In this document: in pieces, positions 62,000-64,000 of the stretch
Numbering within the stretch: position 1 is the stretch's first letter
Layout of the letters: every line of letters starts with the position of its first letter
DNA from: Duganella sacchari
GTDB lineage: Bacteria; Pseudomonadota; Gammaproteobacteria; Burkholderiales; Burkholderiaceae_D
NCBI RefSeq assembly: GCF_900143065.1
Contig: NZ_FRCX01000006.1
Location: forward strand, 124,001 to 188,000
Length of the DNA: 64,000 bases
Direction: 5' to 3'
Notes under the pieces: model-generated
Database searches by the model: none
What the model saw: only the letters and a program-made list of their open reading frames with translations
What the model was told of the DNA's origin: nothing
Made by a program: the position numbers and the translations under genes

Positions 62000-63073
62000 A
62001 TGAGCACTGCTGCCGCCCCGGATCACTGCGCCAACTGCGAAACGCCACTGAATGGCCATTACTGCTCCCACTGCGGACAGGAGGCGGTATTGCACCACGC
62101 CAGTACGCGCGAGTTCCTGCATGAGTTCATCGGCCACTATGTGGCGCTGGAAGGCAAGCTGTGGGGCTCGCTGAAACGGCTGATCCTCAATCCGGGCGAA
62201 CTGACCAATGAATACATCCGTGGCCGCCGCGTGCGCTATGTGCAGCCGCTGCGCCTGTACCTGACCTTCAGCGTGCTGTTCTTCGCGCTGCTCAAGTTCA
62301 CGGGTGGCGAATCGGACGGCAAAGTGGATATCGAAGGCACGACGGCCAAGGTGATGGCCCCGGTCAGCGAGCTGGCGCAGAACGTCGGCAAGCAGCAGGG
62401 CCGTCTGGACAAGCTGGATCCGGCCGCCGCGCAAAGCCAGGCCGCCGCCGAAGCGGCACTGGCGGACATGGTCAAGGAAATGCGCGAAGAAGACGCCAAG
62501 TCCGCTGCGCGTCTGGCCGAAGTGGAAAAACATCCGGCCGCCAAAGTGGTGCACCCGGCTGCGGAAGCGAAGAAAGATAGCAAGGACAGCGACAACCTCA
62601 GCGAGGAATACATCGAGCGCAAGCTGATGGGCTGGCCGCTGCTGCAGCACCAGTGGCAGATATTCAATACCCTGCCGGCGGATGAGCAGCTGAAGACCTT
62701 CAAGAACGCCATGCACCACTATGCGCCGTATGCGATTTTCATGCTGATGCCGGTATTCGCGCTGTTCCTCAAAGTGCTGTACCTGGGCTCCGGCCGCCGC
62801 TTTGGCGAGCACATGCTGTTCGCATTGCACACCAACGCGTTTGCCTTCCTGATCTTCAGCCTGATCCTGGTGGTCAACTTTGGCTTGGTGCAATTTGTCC
62901 TGTGGTGCTGGCTGATCGGCTACCTGCCGTGGGCCATGCGGCGCGTCTACCATAGCAGCCGTCTCGGCACCTTCCTGCGCTGGAGCGTGCTGATGCTGCT
63001 GTATATGCTGGCGATGGGACTGGCGCTGATGTTCTCGTCGCTGTTCATGGGGATACTCACGGTCGGCCATTAA
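62000..63073 (+). CDS. DUF3667 membrane protein
   Basis: 357 residues. N-terminal zinc-ribbon CANCETPLNGHYCSHCGQ, then the DUF3667 signature FIGHYVALEGKLWGSLKRLILNPGELTNEYIRGRRVRYVQPLRLYLTFSVLFFALL. A long charged segment (about 110-200, Ala/Lys/Glu-rich, coiled-coil-like, containing EMREEDAKSAARLAEVEKHP) separates this from C-terminal membrane helices (AIFMLMPVFALFLKVLYLG; LLYMLAMGLALMFSSLFMG). Function unknown in the family. Confidence 0.88.
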   Translation: MSTAAAPDHCANCETPLNGHYCSHCGQEAVLHHASTREFLHEFIGHYVALEGKLWGSLKRLILNPGELTNEYIRGRRVRYVQPLRLYLTFSVLFFALLKFTGGESDGKVDIEGTTAKVMAPVSELAQNVGKQQGRLDKLDPAAAQSQAAAEAALADMVKEMREEDAKSAARLAEVEKHPAAKVVHPAAEAKKDSKDSDNLSEEYIERKLMGWPLLQHQWQIFNTLPADEQLKTFKNAMHHYAPYAIFMLMPVFALFLKVLYLGSGRRFGEHMLFALHTNAFAFLIFSLILVVNFGLVQFVLWCWLIGYLPWAMRRVYHSSRLGTFLRWSVLMLLYMLAMGLALMFSSLFMGILTVGH

Positions 63074-63075
63074 AC

Positions 63076-63104
63076 TTGCACAAAATACTGTTTAAATGTA
63101 CAGT
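63076..63104 (+). promoter_or_regulatory. nadK promoter overlapping a LexA box
   Basis: TTGCAC (63076-63081) and TACAGT (63099-63104) with 17-bp spacing form a promoter. CTGTTTAAATGTACAG at 63088-63103 fits the LexA consensus CTGT-N8-ACAG exactly and covers the spacer and -10 box. Confidence 0.75.
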
Positions 63105-63189
63105 TGCGGCGCTAGGCGGTGATAGCCGAAGCAGGCGATATGAGTTACCCTGCTGCGTGTCCCGCCCCTAGCCCAAAGCCGAGATTTTT

Positions 63190-64000
63190 ATGACCGCCAC
63201 CCACGCTGTTTTTCAAACTATCGCACTGGTCGTGCGCCCGAATACTGACGGCATCGCCGAGTCGGTGGGCACCGTGGTCGATTTTCTGCGGCAGGGCGGC
63301 TACGAGGTGGTGTTTGAAGAGCAGACGGCCGCCCACCTGAACCCCGCCTTCAGCGAGCTGCGCGTGATGAACGCGGCGGAGATCGGCGCCAGCTGCGACG
63401 CCGCCGTCGTCATGGGCGGCGATGGCACCATGCTGGGCATCGCGCGCCAGCTGGCGCCATTCAACGTGCCGCTGATCGGCATTAACCAGGGGCGCCTCGG
63501 CTTCATGACTGATATCCCGCTGGACGGCATGCAGGACGCGCTGGCGCGCATCCTGAGCGGCAGCTACAAGGCCGAACGCCGCACCTTGCTGGAAGGCCGC
63601 GTGGTGCGCGGCGGCGCCACCATCCATGTCGGCATGGCGGTCAACGACGTCGTGGTCTCGCGCGGTACCGGCGCCGGCATGGCCGAGCTGCGCGTGGATG
63701 TGGACGGCCAGTTCATGTACAACCAGCGCTCCGACGGCCTGATTATCTCGACCCCGACCGGCTCCACCGCCTACGCGCTGTCGGCGGGCGGCCCGCTGCT
63801 GCATCCGTCGCTGGGCGGCATCGTGCTGGTGCCGATTGCGCCGCATGCGCTGTCCAACCGGCCCATCGTGCTGCCGGAGTCGAGCGAGATCGTGGTGGAA
63901 ATCGTGCGTGGCCGCGACATCAGCGTCAACTTCGACATGCAAACCTTCGCCAGCCTGCAAGCGCAGGACCGGATCGTGATTCAGCGCTCGCCGCATGCGA
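63190..64000 (+). CDS. nadK: NAD kinase, 3'-truncated
   Basis: The frame from ATG 63190 runs off the window edge after 270 codons, of about 290-300 expected. [34 protein letters not shown], the ATP/catalytic motif [43 protein letters not shown], and the substrate loop [27 protein letters not shown] identify NadK. It makes NADP+ from NAD+. The LexA-controlled promoter suggests an SOS-linked operon; in betaproteobacteria recN commonly follows nadK, which would lie outside the window. Confidence 0.95.
   Translation, partial: MTATHAVFQTIALVVRPNTDGIAESVGTVVDFLRQGGYEVVFEEQTAAHLNPAFSELRVMNAAEIGASCDAAVVMGGDGTMLGIARQLAPFNVPLIGINQGRLGFMTDIPLDGMQDALARILSGSYKAERRTLLEGRVVRGGATIHVGMAVNDVVVSRGTGAGMAELRVDVDGQFMYNQRSDGLIISTPTGSTAYALSAGGPLLHPSLGGIVLVPIAPHALSNRPIVLPESSEIVVEIVRGRDISVNFDMQTFASLQAQDRIVIQRSPHA

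Overview
The window is chromosomal DNA of a GC-rich betaproteobacterium, most likely an Oxalobacteraceae member of the Duganella/Massilia type. This is inferred from overall protein resemblance, the pcm-rhodanese-tolC gene order, a PEP-CTERM protein, many LysR regulators and large TonB-dependent receptors. There is no prophage, integrase, rRNA operon or CRISPR array. Coding is dense, and most long ORFs opposite the genes are GC-skew shadows.

Layout. 1-6.4 kb: a cut M15-like peptidase, a small exported protein, tRNA-Gly(CCC), an Aer-like chemoreceptor, the divergent ohrR/ohr peroxide pair, a GFA enzyme, an alpha/beta hydrolase, a membrane protein followed by a 24-residue membrane peptide, and a truncated MFS transporter remnant. 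6.4-18.4 kb: a carbohydrate region with a tryptophan-halogenase-like flavoprotein divergent from a TonB receptor. The receptor promoter is followed by four LacI-type operators spaced exactly 21 bp apart. Then come a PEP-CTERM protein, an esterase, two overlapping periplasmic binding proteins, a LytTR response regulator, an AmpG-like MFS transporter and a GH1 beta-glucosidase preceded by the same operator type. 18.5-26.6 kb: trmB, a HIRAN protein, an amidohydrolase, an EamA exporter, an AraC regulator, recQ and uppP. 26.8-41.4 kb: a uronic-acid glycan utilization locus. 41.4-55.1 kb: substrate-binding protein, four LysR regulators, a candidate 30-residue small protein, an M14 peptidase cluster, aldo/keto reductases including an SRPBCC-AKR fusion, an ABC-F protein with an attenuator-like leader, and a DUF2145 pair. 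55.2-64 kb: a TetR regulator, pcm, rhodanese, tolC, an SDR, gloA, a sorbosone-dehydrogenase-like protein, a DUF3667 protein and the start of nadK behind a LexA box.

How the uronate locus would work (inference from families): a TonB receptor imports oligosaccharide. A secreted lyase-like protein of unknown family, a GH105-DUF4861 fusion, a GH2 beta-glucuronidase carrying the NxK carboxylate motif, and a GH3 beta-glucosidase release glucuronate and glucose. Uronate dehydrogenase oxidises glucuronate to glucarolactone, and glucarate dehydratase makes 5-keto-4-deoxyglucarate. A LacI regulator sits in the middle with a palindrome inside its own promoter. No KduI/KduD is present; instead a CHMI-type tautomerase gene overlaps the lyase-like gene, making it a candidate for processing the unsaturated uronate. 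Enzymes after 5-keto-4-deoxyglucarate, a lactonase and a dedicated inner-membrane transporter are not in the window.

All family calls come from reading the sequence without database searches. Start codons were chosen from Shine-Dalgarno spacing and signal peptides.
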